Assembly (NCBI GenBank): GCA_902465155.1
Contig: CABQLY010000001.1
Coordinates: forward strand, 186,001-250,000
Source: an uncultured Oscillospiraceae bacterium
GTDB taxonomy: Bacteria; Bacillota; Clostridia; Oscillospirales; Acutalibacteraceae
Length of the DNA stretch: 64,000 nt
Reading direction: 5' to 3'
Part shown: positions 24,724-33,642 of the stretch, one piece after another
How the letters are laid out: each line of letters opens with the position of its first letter
Position numbering within the stretch: the first letter of the stretch is position 1
Made by a program: the position numbers and the translations under genes
The notes under the pieces: model-generated
The model's input: only the letters and a program-made list of their open reading frames with translations
Told to the model about the DNA's origin: nothing
Databases searched by the model: none

Positions 24724-24804
24724 GCAAATGGGGTTAGCAGTGAATTGGCTGTTTAAGGTTGGGGTTTACCCCTTTAAACAGCGAATTAATTGCTAAGCCT
24801 TTGC
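24724..24804 (+). promoter_or_regulatory. long pnp leader hairpin
   Basis: Nested complementarity: GGTTAGCA with TGCTAAGCC on the outside, GCTGTTTAAGG with CCTTTAAACAGC and GGGG with CCCC inside. The stem spans about 80 bases just before the pnp ribosome binding site. In Escherichia coli an equivalent stem is cut by RNase III and controls pnp autoregulation; that function here is inferred. Confidence 0.6.
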
Positions 24805-24841
24805 AACTGTTGGTAAAATATATTTTTCGGAGGAAACAAAA

Positions 24842-27022
24842 TTGTACGAGAATTTTAAAGTGTTCAGCACAGAATTTGCCGGCCGCACCCTAACGGTAGA
24901 AACCGGCAAAATGGCACAGCTGGCTAACGGCTCCTGCCTGGTTCGCTACGGCGAAACTGCCGTTTTTTGCGCCGCAACCGCCTCGGCCAAGCCGCGCGAT
25001 GGTATTGACTTTTTACCCCTTTCGGTAGACTTTGAGGAAAAGCTTTATTCTGTAGGCCGTATTCCCGGTTCCTTTACCCGTCGCGAGGGCAAACCCACCG
25101 ACAAGGCTATTTTAGCCTCCCGCGTGATCGACCGCCCCATTCGCCCCTTGTTCCCCAAGGATATGCGCAACGATGTTTCTATTGTTTGCACCGTTATGTC
25201 GGTTGATCCCGATTGCTCGCCCGAAATTGTTGGCATGATCGGCGCTTCAATTGCCCTTTCTATTTCTGATATTCCGTGGGCCGGGCCGATTAGCGGCGTT
25301 TCGGTTGGATATGTAGACGGCGAAATTGTTTTAAACCCCAATGCCGAGCAGCAGGAAAAATCGCAAATGCAGGTTACCGTTGCCTCTACGGCCGATCTGG
25401 TTGCCATGATTGAGGCCGGTGCCAAAGAGGTTACCAACGAGGTAATGTACGACGGCATTATGAAAGGCCACGCCGAAAACCAAAAAATGGTTGCCTTTAT
25501 TGAGGATATTCAAAAGCAAATTGGCAAAGAAAAGTTTACCTTTGAAACCTCCGATCCCGATCCGGCCATGTTTGAGGCGGTTAAGGATTTTGCCATTGAC
25601 GATGTTAAAGCCGCGCTGGACACCGACGATAAAAACATCCGCGACGAGCGGCTGCTGCCAATTTACGACGCGGTTCACGCTAAGTTTGACGAGCAGTACC
25701 CCGAGCAGGAGGCCAAGCTGGACGAGTGTATGTACAAGCTGCAAAAGTTTGTAGTTCGCCGCTGGCTGCTGGATGAGGGCAAGCGCGTTGACGGCCGCGG
25801 TATTGATGAAATTCGCCCCCTGTGGGCCGAGGTTGGCCTGCTGCCGCGCACCCACGGCTCCGCTTTGTTCGCCCGTGGCCAAACTCAGGTTATGAGTATT
25901 GCTACTTTGGGCAACATGAGCGACGCCCAATTGTTAGACGGTATTGACAGCGAAACCAGCAAGCGCTATATGCACCATTACAATATGCCCTCCTACTCGG
26001 TTGGCGAAACCAAGCCCTCCCGCGGGCCGGGCCGCCGCGAAATTGGGCATGGCGCTTTGGCCGAGCGCGCGCTGCTGCCGGTTATTCCAAGCGAGGAGGA
26101 GTTCCCGTATTCCATTCGTGTGGTATCCGAAATTCTTTCCTCCAACGGCTCTACCTCTCAAGGCTCTATTTGCGGCTCTACCTTAGCGTTAATGGACGCC
26201 GGCGTGCCGATTAAAGCCCCGGTTGCGGGTATTTCCTGCGGCTTAATTACCGAGGGCGACCGCTTTATGACCATGGTAGATATTCAAGGCTTGGAAGACT
26301 TTTTTGGCGATATGGACTTTAAGGTTGCCGGTACCAAGGCCGGTATTACCGCCATTCAAATGGATTTAAAAGTACACGGCTTAACCCCGGCCATTATTAA
26401 AGAGGCGCTGGAAAAAACCTACAAGGCCCGCTGCTACATTATTGACGAGGTTATGCTAAAAGCAATTGCCGAGCCGCGTGCCGATGTTTCAAAATACGCA
26501 CCGAAAATGCTTTCTACCAAAATTCACCCCGATAAGATTCGCGAGGTTATTGGTTCGGGCGGTAAGGTGATTCAAAAAATCCAGGCCGATTGCAATTGCA
26601 AAATTGATATTGAGGACGACGGCAGCGTATTTATTTCGGCTGTAGACCGTGAAAACGCCGAGCGCGCTTTAATGATTGTTGAAACCATTGCTAAAGACCC
26701 TGAAATTGGGGCCATTTACAAGGGCAAGGTAACAAGGCTTATGAACTTTGGCGCGTTTGTTGAAATTGCCCCGGGTAAAGAGGGCTTGGTACACATTAGC
26801 AAGTTAGATGTTAAGCATGTAGACCGCGTTGAGGACTGCGTAAATGTAGGCGATGAGGTTATTGTAAAGGTTACGGAAATTGATGACCAAGGCCGCATTA
26901 ACCTAAGCCGCCGCGCCGCTTTAATTGAGGTAGAGGGCTTAACGCCGGAAAACGAGGAGGAAGAACCCGAACGCCGCCCCGCACGGCGCGGCAACCGCCC
27001 CGGCTTTAAAAACAGAAGATAA
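24842..27022 (+). CDS. pnp: polyribonucleotide nucleotidyltransferase (PNPase)
   Basis: A 726-residue 3'-5' exoribonuclease that uses phosphate to release nucleoside diphosphates. Two RNase PH domains (about 10-230 and 320-550; RYMHHYNMPSYSVGE and GPGRREIGHGALAERALLP in the second), a KH domain (KIREVIGSGGKVIQKIQ, about 555-615) and an S1 domain (GAIYKGKVTRLMNFGAFVEI, about 620-690), then a basic Arg-rich tail. The start is TTG with CGGAGG nine bases before it. It follows rpsO, as in many bacteria, and is preceded by a long hairpin that may control it. Confidence 0.97.
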   Translation: MYENFKVFSTEFAGRTLTVETGKMAQLANGSCLVRYGETAVFCAATASAKPRDGIDFLPLSVDFEEKLYSVGRIPGSFTRREGKPTDKAILASRVIDRPIRPLFPKDMRNDVSIVCTVMSVDPDCSPEIVGMIGASIALSISDIPWAGPISGVSVGYVDGEIVLNPNAEQQEKSQMQVTVASTADLVAMIEAGAKEVTNEVMYDGIMKGHAENQKMVAFIEDIQKQIGKEKFTFETSDPDPAMFEAVKDFAIDDVKAALDTDDKNIRDERLLPIYDAVHAKFDEQYPEQEAKLDECMYKLQKFVVRRWLLDEGKRVDGRGIDEIRPLWAEVGLLPRTHGSALFARGQTQVMSIATLGNMSDAQLLDGIDSETSKRYMHHYNMPSYSVGETKPSRGPGRREIGHGALAERALLPVIPSEEEFPYSIRVVSEILSSNGSTSQGSICGSTLALMDAGVPIKAPVAGISCGLITEGDRFMTMVDIQGLEDFFGDMDFKVAGTKAGITAIQMDLKVHGLTPAIIKEALEKTYKARCYIIDEVMLKAIAEPRADVSKYAPKMLSTKIHPDKIREVIGSGGKVIQKIQADCNCKIDIEDDGSVFISAVDRENAERALMIVETIAKDPEIGAIYKGKVTRLMNFGAFVEIAPGKEGLVHISKLDVKHVDRVEDCVNVGDEVIVKVTEIDDQGRINLSRRAALIEVEGLTPENEEEEPERRPARRGNRPGFKNRR

Positions 27023-27080
27023 TTTAATTTTAAAGCCCAGACCGGAGCCCGGTTAACTTAAAACCAAATAAAGTAAAAAA

Positions 27081-27105
27081 GCACCCGCAGCGCGGGTGCT
27101 TTTTT
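27081..27105 (+). terminator. pnp terminator
   Basis: GCACCCGC, loop AGC, GCGGGTGC, then TTTTTT. The gap from here to the next promoter at 27322 holds nothing I can support. Confidence 0.9.
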
Positions 27106-27321
27106 GCACATTCTTTAAAAGCCTTTGAAGCAGCCGGATAAAGAAAGGCCCGCGCCGGCTTGCCCTTACGGGGAATTAATTTAAGTTGGTATAAGCCTGC
27201 AAAACAAATAAAAAAGGCCGCGGCCGCGGCAGTTGGCAGTTTATCAGGCGGGCGCAGGGTGCCGCAAAGGTGCATTTTTTGCGCTTTTTGGGGAAATTTT
27301 TAACCAGTTTAAAAATAGCAA

Positions 27322-27350
27322 TTTACAAGCGGTGTCTTGTATGTTACAAT
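27322..27350 (+). promoter_or_regulatory. promoter of the 27.4 kb glycoside hydrolase gene
   Basis: TTTACA, 17 bases, TACAAT, about 70 bases before the start codon. Confidence 0.65.
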
Positions 27351-27419
27351 GAGCCAAAACAGGGGGGTAGTGGCCTTACTGTCAGGTTAAATATGCCGCC
27401 TAAAGCTGGAGGGAGTACT

Positions 27420-29309
27420 ATGCAAAAACAAACCATTTTTAACAAAACGCCGGTGCAGCAAAACTTTTTGGGGTTAAACGCTGTTTACCACGGCTACGCC
27501 GGCCTTTCGGATGACGCCGGGCGGGTGTATACGCCGCAGCAGTGCGAACTGGAGGCCGACCGCGCCGCCGCTTTAGGGCTAAAGGTTGCCCGCACCTACT
27601 ACAAATGGTACGCTTACGATTTTGAAAAAAACTGTTGGGACTGGCACAGCCCGGATTTTGAGGCCTTTTGCCGCTGGGTTGCCCGGCTGCAGGCGCGGGG
27701 GATTGATGTTGCCCTGAACGCCGGCTGGTGTTCGCCCGGCGATGTGCTTTCAAACTCCTGGGGCGGTAAAAGCCCCTTTACCGTAGAGGGGGACTGGCAG
27801 ACCTCGGTGCAAAACTTTGCCGCCTTTATTAGCGAGAGCGTGCACCAACTGGTGCAGGTGCGCGGGTTTACTAATGTTAAATACCTGGTTTTGTTTACCG
27901 AGCCGCAAAACAGTAAGGCCACGGGGTGCCCCCAGGGCTACAACGCTTACAGCGCGTGGTACGATGAGGCCCGTGCCGTTGCCGACCGCTTAATAGCCGA
28001 CGGTCGCCGCGAGCTGGTAAAGCTTATTGGCCCAAACGAGGGCTCTACTATTGACCCGTTAATGCTGCGTTGGGTGCACGAAAAAGACCCAAACCTGCTG
28101 GACGCTTACAGCTGCCACAATTATTTAGACCTTTCGGCCATGGGTGGGCAAAAGCCCTATATGGGGGAAAATTTGTTGGCCGGCGCCATGCGCGGTATGC
28201 GCGCGCAGCAACCGGTTTGCTTAAAGCCGCAAACCGAGTACGAAATGTCGGCTCTGTTCTCTTTAACCTGTAAAGATAGGCTAACGGTTAGCGGCAACGC
28301 CCAATTTGGCGTTTACGCGCCCAAAAGCGGCTATTTTAACGCCGGCGGCCAGCCAACCGACCGTTTAAGCTGCACCAGCACCTTAATGGTAGACGCCGCC
28401 CGCATAAATTACGAGTGGACGCGATTTACCTTTCGCTTTAAAACAGGGAACGAATTGCCCGAAAACACGGTTGCCGGCGTTTACGGCGATATTATTCAGC
28501 AGGGCCACATTCTTTCGGTTGGGGAGCTGACCTTAACCGAGATTGCAACCGGCACGCAATTAATTAAAGACCCGCATTTTGAATCGGCAGAGCCTTGGAA
28601 CCCCAAACCGCTTTGCTGTGCCATTGGCGGAACCTCCAGCTACCAAATGTGGCGCGACTGGGTAAAAAAAGCCCGCTCTTACCTAAACCCGGGGGAGGAG
28701 CTTTGGTACGATGAATACAACACCAACGGGAAAGGGGCCGACGAGTACGACCAGCCCTGGCACGGCACCGAATTGGCCGTTGCCCGCGTAGCGTTTATGA
28801 ACGGCGGGCTGCAATCCTCTTTTATGTGGACCTTATTTGACCAACAGTGGCCGAATAACCACACCGAGCAGGCCTGGCACCGCTATGTAGACGGCGACCA
28901 CCGCTTTGGCGTAATGCCAACTCTGTTTCGCAGCAAGGTGCCGCACCCCTCTTACTACGCGGTGCAGCTAACCGGCTATGTGGGCGGCGGCCCCGGCACA
29001 AAGGTTTACGCGGGGCAGGAGGGCGAAGCCGTCAATGTAACCATGAGCGAGCAGCCCGACGGTACCATAACCGTTTTGGCCGTAAACGGCAGCCACGAGC
29101 CGCAGCCGGTTGCGTTTTGTTTTGAGCAGCCCTTAAACGGCGTAACGCTTTACCGTTATTTGTACAATCCCGCTGTCGTAACGCCGGACGCCAACGCCAC
29201 GCCTATTGGCGTGAGCCAAACGCTGGAAAGGGTTACCGCCGAAATTACCGACGAGCTGCCGGCCGGCGCCGTGGCCGTTTACACCAGCAAAAAACGGGAA
29301 ACAATTTAA
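27420..29309 (+). CDS. clan GH-A-like glycoside hydrolase, GH39-like architecture
   Basis: A 629-residue protein. The N-terminal and central parts form a TIM barrel (FLGLNAVYHGYAGLSDDAGR; KVARTYYKWYAYDF; RGIDVALNAGW). FTEPQNS is a good acid/base Glu after a beta-strand and LWYDEYNTN a candidate nucleophile Glu, the clan GH-A arrangement. An insert of about 150 residues (roughly 290-440; ARINYEWTRFTFRFKTGNE) looks like a carbohydrate-binding beta-sandwich inside the barrel. The C-terminal 90 residues form a beta domain as in GH39 or GH30 enzymes. No signal peptide, so cytoplasmic. Start ATG with GGAGGGAG upstream. Specific substrate unknown. Confidence 0.7.
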   Translation: MQKQTIFNKTPVQQNFLGLNAVYHGYAGLSDDAGRVYTPQQCELEADRAAALGLKVARTYYKWYAYDFEKNCWDWHSPDFEAFCRWVARLQARGIDVALNAGWCSPGDVLSNSWGGKSPFTVEGDWQTSVQNFAAFISESVHQLVQVRGFTNVKYLVLFTEPQNSKATGCPQGYNAYSAWYDEARAVADRLIADGRRELVKLIGPNEGSTIDPLMLRWVHEKDPNLLDAYSCHNYLDLSAMGGQKPYMGENLLAGAMRGMRAQQPVCLKPQTEYEMSALFSLTCKDRLTVSGNAQFGVYAPKSGYFNAGGQPTDRLSCTSTLMVDAARINYEWTRFTFRFKTGNELPENTVAGVYGDIIQQGHILSVGELTLTEIATGTQLIKDPHFESAEPWNPKPLCCAIGGTSSYQMWRDWVKKARSYLNPGEELWYDEYNTNGKGADEYDQPWHGTELAVARVAFMNGGLQSSFMWTLFDQQWPNNHTEQAWHRYVDGDHRFGVMPTLFRSKVPHPSYYAVQLTGYVGGGPGTKVYAGQEGEAVNVTMSEQPDGTITVLAVNGSHEPQPVAFCFEQPLNGVTLYRYLYNPAVVTPDANATPIGVSQTLERVTAEITDELPAGAVAVYTSKKRETI

Positions 29310-29385
29310 AACCAACCAAACGGGTTTAAATTTGCTTTAACGGCTGCTTTTTGGCCGCATTGCTAAAAATTTGCCAACCTTTTGG

Positions 29386-29420
29386 CCGGGCAAAGCCTTA
29401 GGGCTTTGCCCGGTATTTTA
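29386..29420 (+). terminator. terminator of the glycoside hydrolase gene
   Basis: CCGGGCAAAGCC, loop TTAG, GGCTTTGCCCGG, then TATTTTA; a 12-bp perfect stem. Confidence 0.8.
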
Positions 29421-29486
29421 GCTGCGTGCTGCCAAAATGCTTTTGGCAGGGTTTATAACGCAATTTGGCAGTTTAACAAATAGTAA

Positions 29487-29526
29487 CGCGCCCTGCACTG
29501 CCAAAAGGCAGTGCAGGGCGCGTTTT
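29487..29526. terminator. 16-bp perfect hairpin between convergent genes
   Basis: CGCGCCCTGCACTGCC, loop AAAA, GGCAGTGCAGGGCGCG, then TTTT on the plus strand. It lies between the plus-strand hydrolase and the minus-strand hemolysin III gene; likely bidirectional. Confidence 0.8.
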
Positions 29527-29637
29527 GCAAAATCGCAACAGTTTTGGCCAAAGCCCAATAGGCTGGGGCTTTAGCGCTTGTGAAAAATTGCTGAAGGTTG
29601 TTTTGTGTAGGGTGGCAACGCCGGTTTAAAACACTGC

Positions 29638-30309
29638 TTAAATAACATAAAAGAAAACGCAAAAAAAGTGCAGCAGGCTGCCTAACACCACAAACAGGTG
29701 AAAAATTGAGTGCATATAACGGTGGGTTTTGCCCTTGGCGTACAGCACCGCCCCAACCGTGTAGGCAATGCCGCCGGCAAGCAGCAGCCAAAGCCCGCCC
29801 GGGCGAATGGCCTGAAAGGTTGCTTTGGCGGCCAGCACAATGCACCAGCCCATGCCAATGTAGCAGGCCATAGAAAGCTTGGCGTAGCGTTTTAAATCAA
29901 TTGCCGTAAACACGGTGGCCGCGGCGGCGCAGCCCCAAACAACCCCAAACAGCACCCAGGCGGTTGCCGGCGCAACCCGGCGAATGGCGCAAAGCAAAAT
30001 GGGGGTGTAGGTTCCGGCAATTAAAAAGTAAATTGTGCAGTGGTCTAAAACCTGCAAAACCTTTTTGGCAAGGCCGGGGCGCAGCCCGTGGTACACGCTG
30101 GACATAGTGTAAAGCAAAATTAACGAAAAACCGTAAATAAAGGAGCTAACAACGGCGTACGGGTCCCGCTTTAAAAAGGAGAATACCACACAAAGCGCCA
30201 AAGCGGTTACACCAAGCGCACCGCCCGCAATGTGCGAAACCATGTTAAAAATTTCTTCCCCTTTGGTGTAGTTCGGCAACCGGCGCTCTTTTAAAGGGGT
30301 GCGGCTCAT
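29638..30309 (-). CDS. hemolysin III family (PAQR/TrhA-type) membrane protein
   Basis: A 223-residue protein with seven hydrophobic segments, the usual size for this family. Motifs: EEIFNMVSHIAGG near the N-terminus, SSVYHGLRPG and VLDHCTIYFLIAGTYTP, and a C-terminal MHSIFHLFVVLGSLLHF; the His and Ser residues in these form the metal site known for PAQR proteins. Members have been linked to membrane fluidity control; haemolysis is not their normal role. The ATG follows the degV stop by three bases, so they form one operon. Confidence 0.9.
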   Translation of the reverse strand: MSRTPLKERRLPNYTKGEEIFNMVSHIAGGALGVTALALCVVFSFLKRDPYAVVSSFIYGFSLILLYTMSSVYHGLRPGLAKKVLQVLDHCTIYFLIAGTYTPILLCAIRRVAPATAWVLFGVVWGCAAAATVFTAIDLKRYAKLSMACYIGMGWCIVLAAKATFQAIRPGGLWLLLAGGIAYTVGAVLYAKGKTHRYMHSIFHLFVVLGSLLHFFCVFFYVI

Positions 30310-30312
30310 AGG

Positions 30313-31179
30313 TTACCGCTCCCTTCCTAAAAAGAATACCGAAAGGGTGCCTGGGCCGGAGTGCGCGCCAATAACCGGGCCAACATCTACCGTCATTTGC
30401 ACCGGAACGCCGTAGCCCTCCCGCAAAAATTTCGCCAGCTGATCAGCGTCCTCGCGGCAGTCGCCGTGGCAAATAAATACCGGGCCGCTGTGCGGGTCTT
30501 GGGCCAGCTCGCCAAATTTGTCGGCCAGCATTTTAATAGATTGCTTTCGCCCGCGAACCTTGGTCATGTTAATTAAATGGCCCTCGTTATCCATGTGTAA
30601 AATCGGCTTAATGCCAAGCAGGCCGCCAACAAAGGCAACGGTTGGGCTAATGCGCCCGCCGCGCTTTAAATATTTTAAGTCGTCTACCGTAAACCAGTGG
30701 CAAAGGTGCAGCCGGGTGTTGGTTACAAAATCGGCAACCTGCGCTAAGCTTTCACCGGCCGTTTTGTGCTGCGCGGCCAGGTAAACCAAAAGGCCAAACC
30801 CTGCCGAGGCGCTTAGGCTGTCTACCACCGTAACGGTGCGCTCGGGGAACTCGGTTTTTAGCTCCTCGGCCGCCAAACGGCCGGCGTTAAAGGTGTTGCT
30901 AAGGCCCGAGGAAAACGCAATGTATAAAATATCCTGCCCGCCCTGCAAAACCGGGCGAAAGGCCTGCTCAAAGGTTTCTACATTAATGGCTGCGGTTTTG
31001 GCGTGCTCGCCGGCACGCATACGGCTGTAAAACTCCTTGCTTTCAATGTCGTAATCGTTGTATTCTTTATCGTCCCCCTCAAAGGTTAGGGTAAGGGGAA
31101 TAACCTTATAGCCCCACTCGTTTAAGGTGGGAACGGGAATGTCACAGGCGCTGTCGGTAAAAAGTACATAGTTGTTCAT
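30313..31179 (-). CDS. DegV family fatty-acid-binding protein
   Basis: A 288-residue DegV protein. FTDSACDIPV at the start, the AKTAAINVETFEQAF motif, YIAFSSGLSNTFNAG (lipid carboxylate site), KYLKRGGRIS and PVIGAHSGPGTLSVF are family markers. DegV/FakB proteins hold a fatty acid for phosphorylation by FakA during phospholipid synthesis. Whether this copy acts with FakA cannot be seen; FakA is not in the window. ATG start with CGGAGG upstream. First gene of the two-gene unit with hemolysin III. Confidence 0.92.
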   Translation of the reverse strand: MNNYVLFTDSACDIPVPTLNEWGYKVIPLTLTFEGDDKEYNDYDIESKEFYSRMRAGEHAKTAAINVETFEQAFRPVLQGGQDILYIAFSSGLSNTFNAGRLAAEELKTEFPERTVTVVDSLSASAGFGLLVYLAAQHKTAGESLAQVADFVTNTRLHLCHWFTVDDLKYLKRGGRISPTVAFVGGLLGIKPILHMDNEGHLINMTKVRGRKQSIKMLADKFGELAQDPHSGPVFICHGDCREDADQLAKFLREGYGVPVQMTVDVGPVIGAHSGPGTLSVFFLGRER

Positions 31180-31385
31180 TACAAAACCTCCGAAGTATTT
31201 ATGTTTGTTCAGTGTTAAAGCTTAGGTTATAAAGCTAAAGGGCTGTAAAACCCGAAATAGCAAGGCTTAGGGCAAAAGGCTTAAATAACAAGATTACAAG
31301 GCTTTAAAGCCACCTAAATTTTGCCGTAAAAGCCGTAAAACGCGTACAGGTAAAAAGCAAAAAGGGTACGGCCTACTGCCTAACA

Positions 31386-31461
31386 GTTAAAATGCCAAGC
31401 AACAAGTAAAATGCCAAGCAACAAGTAAATGCCAAGCAACAAGTAAATGCCAAAGCAACAA
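31386..31461. repeat. 18/19-bp tandem array, four copies
   Basis: Copies of AGTAAAATGCCAAGCAACA with small indels. It is in the 31180-31784 gene-free stretch between degV and the XRE regulator, where I see no gene. Confidence 0.75.
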
Positions 31462-31517
31462 GCGCAGGGCAAAGCGCGGCTTTAATTTTTTAAAATTTTG
31501 CGTGCACATTTTTCCGT

Positions 31518-31635
31518 TAAACCCGTTAATTAAACCCGTTAATTAAATCTTGTTAATTAAATCTTGTTAATTAATAAGTCGTGTTAGTAGATGAACCTTG
31601 TTGATCAAACCTTGTTAATTAAAGCTTGTTAAATT
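31518..31635. repeat. 14-bp AT-rich tandem array
   Basis: Units such as TAAACCCGTTAATT, AAATCTTGTTAATT and AAACCTTGTTAATT, at least six, with a degenerate patch at 31575-31600. Adjacent to but different from the array at 31386. Confidence 0.7.
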
Positions 31636-31785
31636 TTTTCGGCGCGTTTTTGCACTGCCCCGGCCGGGCAAGCCGCCGCCAAAAACTGCATTTATTGTAC
31701 CGCAACTGTGCGCCGTTGTCACTGAACTGCTGGCAGAATAAAGTAAACAGGTTAAAACGGCTGCGGTAGAGTTAAAAAAACGGAG

Positions 31786-31802
31786 TTCTACCGTCGGTAG
31801 AA
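31786..31802. promoter_or_regulatory. operator-like dyad upstream of the XRE gene
   Basis: TTCTACCGTCGGTAGAA, perfect 8-bp arms around one central T, 15 bases before the -35 box. The same TTCTAC half-site recurs in the leader. Confidence 0.6.
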
Positions 31803-31817
31803 ATACTTAATTAAGGC

Positions 31818-31846
31818 TTGAAACAGCGGTATTTTTGTGGTACAAT
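31818..31846 (+). promoter_or_regulatory. promoter of the XRE regulator gene
   Basis: TTGAAA, 17 bases, TACAAT, lying between two TTCTAC-type dyads. Confidence 0.7.
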
Positions 31847-31877
31847 AAAGCAAAGTAATTAAAATTTACGGTGGGGT

Positions 31878-31893
31878 GTAGAATAAATTCTAC
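31878..31893. promoter_or_regulatory. second operator-like dyad in the XRE leader
   Basis: GTAGAAT-AA-ATTCTAC, perfect 7-bp arms. About 25 bases after the predicted transcription start. Confidence 0.55.
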
Positions 31894-31934
31894 CCTCTGC
31901 TGCGCAACGCCGCAGGGGTAAAAGGGGTGTTTTC

Positions 31935-32546
31935 ATGGAGGAGCTTAAGCACATTATTGCGCAAAACATTGTGCAGCTGCGCAAAAAAAGCAAGCTTACG
32001 CAGGCCGAACTGGCCGAGCGGCTGAATTATTCCGACAAAGCCATTTCAAAATGGGAGCGGGGGGAATCGGTTCCGGATGTTGCCGTGTTAAAGCAGCTGG
32101 CCGACCTTTTTCATGTAAGTGTAGACTATTTATTAAGCCGCGAGCACCCGGCGTTTTCCGAGCTGGGGCGCCAGCTTAGCCGGCACAAGCTGCGCAATCA
32201 CGGTATGATCACCGCCATTAGCGTTATTTTGGTTTGGCTGGTTGCAACCCTTGTTTTTGTGGTTATTGAGCCTTTTACCGGCGGCCTTTCGGGCCGGTGG
32301 CTTACCTTTGTTTACGCAGTGCCCGTTTCGTTTATTGTTTGGCTAGTGTTTAACAGCATTTGGTTTAACCGCCGCCGCAATTTTTTAATCATCTCGCTAT
32401 TAATGTGGTCGGTTTTAGCGGCGCTTTACCTTACCTTTTTGGTGGCCGGCAGCAACTACTGGCTGCTGTTTGCCATTGGCGTGCCCGGCCAAATAATTAT
32501 TCTTTTGTGGTCGGGTATTCGGCTGCTGCCGGCTAAAAAGCAGTAG
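31935..32546 (+). CDS. XRE family regulator with C-terminal membrane domain
   Basis: A 203-residue membrane-anchored regulator. Residues 1-68 are a Cro/CI helix-turn-helix (NIVQLRKKSKLTQAELAERL, then SDKAISKWERGESVPDVAVL). Residues about 92-198 contain four hydrophobic segments (ITAISVILVWLVATLVFVVI; FVYAVPVSFIVWLVF; and two more). This layout suggests sensing of a membrane or extracellular signal that frees or blocks the DNA-binding domain. Two TTCTAC dyads around its promoter look like autoregulatory operators. Targets unknown. Confidence 0.85.
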   Translation: MEELKHIIAQNIVQLRKKSKLTQAELAERLNYSDKAISKWERGESVPDVAVLKQLADLFHVSVDYLLSREHPAFSELGRQLSRHKLRNHGMITAISVILVWLVATLVFVVIEPFTGGLSGRWLTFVYAVPVSFIVWLVFNSIWFNRRRNFLIISLLMWSVLAALYLTFLVAGSNYWLLFAIGVPGQIIILLWSGIRLLPAKKQ

Positions 32547-32791
32547 AACCTGCCCCTTTTGGCCTTTGGGGGCAGTACAGCCGGCGGGAACCGGCCGTTT
32601 TGCGCAAAAAAATGCAAAAAAATGGCACAGCGCCGGTAATTTGGTGTTTACAATTGGCGGGTTTTATGCTAAAATAAATACTGTATTCGGGCGGCGTTTT
32701 TTGCGGCTGCCCGGGCGGTTGTTTAAGTTTTGGGCCTTTTAAGGGCCGGTGCCGTGCGGCGCCGGCGGCAAAAGGTAAAAGGTGGGCGTTT

Positions 32792-33553
32792 ATGGGCAGA
32801 ATGTTGGCCGTAGCCTCCGGCAAGGGCGGCGTTGGTAAATCTACCGTTGCGGTGCAGCTGGCAAGCGCGCTGGCGCGTGCGGGTCGGCAGGTTTTGCTGG
32901 TAGACGGCGACATTGGCATGCGCTGCTTAGACCTTATGCTGGGGTTGACCGACAGCCTGGCGTTTGACCTTTCCGACATTCTTTTAGGCCGCTGCACCGC
33001 GCAGGAGGCTATTTTAAAAAGCAGCACCTTTGGGGTTTCGCTGCTGCCGGCGCCTTTAAACAGCCTGCCGGAGCTAACCGGCTTTAAGCCGCTGCTTACC
33101 GAATTAACCGACGCGTACGATTTTGTTATTTTAGACTTGCCCGCCGGGCCGCTGAACACCGCCGAGCTGTTGCCCCGCTTTTGCGAGGGGCTGGTGGTTA
33201 GCAACCCCGGTAATGTTCCACTGCGGGACGCGGCAAAAACCGTGCAGGCCTTTCAAAGCTTTGGCGTGCCGCAGGTGCGGCTGGTGTTAAACCGGGTAAC
33301 CCGCGCCGAGCTTAAAAAAAGCCAGCTTGGTAATTTAGACGATGTAATAGACTACTGCAAAGCGCAGTTAATTGCCCTAATACCCGAAAGCCGGGCCCTT
33401 TACCAAAGCACCCTTTTGGGGCAGCCGCTTGCAAAAAACTGCTCGGCTGCCAAGGCCTTTAACCGCTTTGCCGCCCGTTTAACCGGGCACGATATTCCCA
33501 TAACCCGCAAGGTTTTACACACCCTGCCGGGCGTTAAAAAAATTTGCAAATAA
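32792..33553 (+). CDS. minD: MinD/ParA-type ATPase, orphan
   Basis: A 253-residue deviant Walker A ATPase: ASGKGGVGKSTVAVQLA, VLLVDGDIGMRCLDLMLG (MinD-type GMRNLD loop with a Cys), DLPAG. In most Clostridia the order is minC-minD-minE-rodA-mgsA; here mgsA follows directly and no minC, minE or rodA is present, so the neighbourhood is a shortened min locus. A short basic C-terminus (KKICK) could be a reduced membrane-targeting helix. It may still act in septum placement or have a new role. The symbol is by family; the function without MinC/E is uncertain. Confidence 0.8.
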   Translation: MGRMLAVASGKGGVGKSTVAVQLASALARAGRQVLLVDGDIGMRCLDLMLGLTDSLAFDLSDILLGRCTAQEAILKSSTFGVSLLPAPLNSLPELTGFKPLLTELTDAYDFVILDLPAGPLNTAELLPRFCEGLVVSNPGNVPLRDAAKTVQAFQSFGVPQVRLVLNRVTRAELKKSQLGNLDDVIDYCKAQLIALIPESRALYQSTLLGQPLAKNCSAAKAFNRFAARLTGHDIPITRKVLHTLPGVKKICK

Positions 33554-33642
33554 CAGTTTTGGCTTGCAAAAGCTTAGCCGCTGTTTTAGGGGCGGGGCGT
33601 TGCTCGCGGCCTATTTAAAGTGAAAGGAAGTTAGAAATTTAA

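Noticed and set aside
25331..25930. 199-codon minus-strand ORF inside pnp
   Set aside because: Antisense shadow of a highly conserved gene with strong codon bias; no start signals.
31386..31635. Possible CRISPR array
   Set aside because: Units of 14-19 bp are contiguous without unique spacers, and no cas genes are present.
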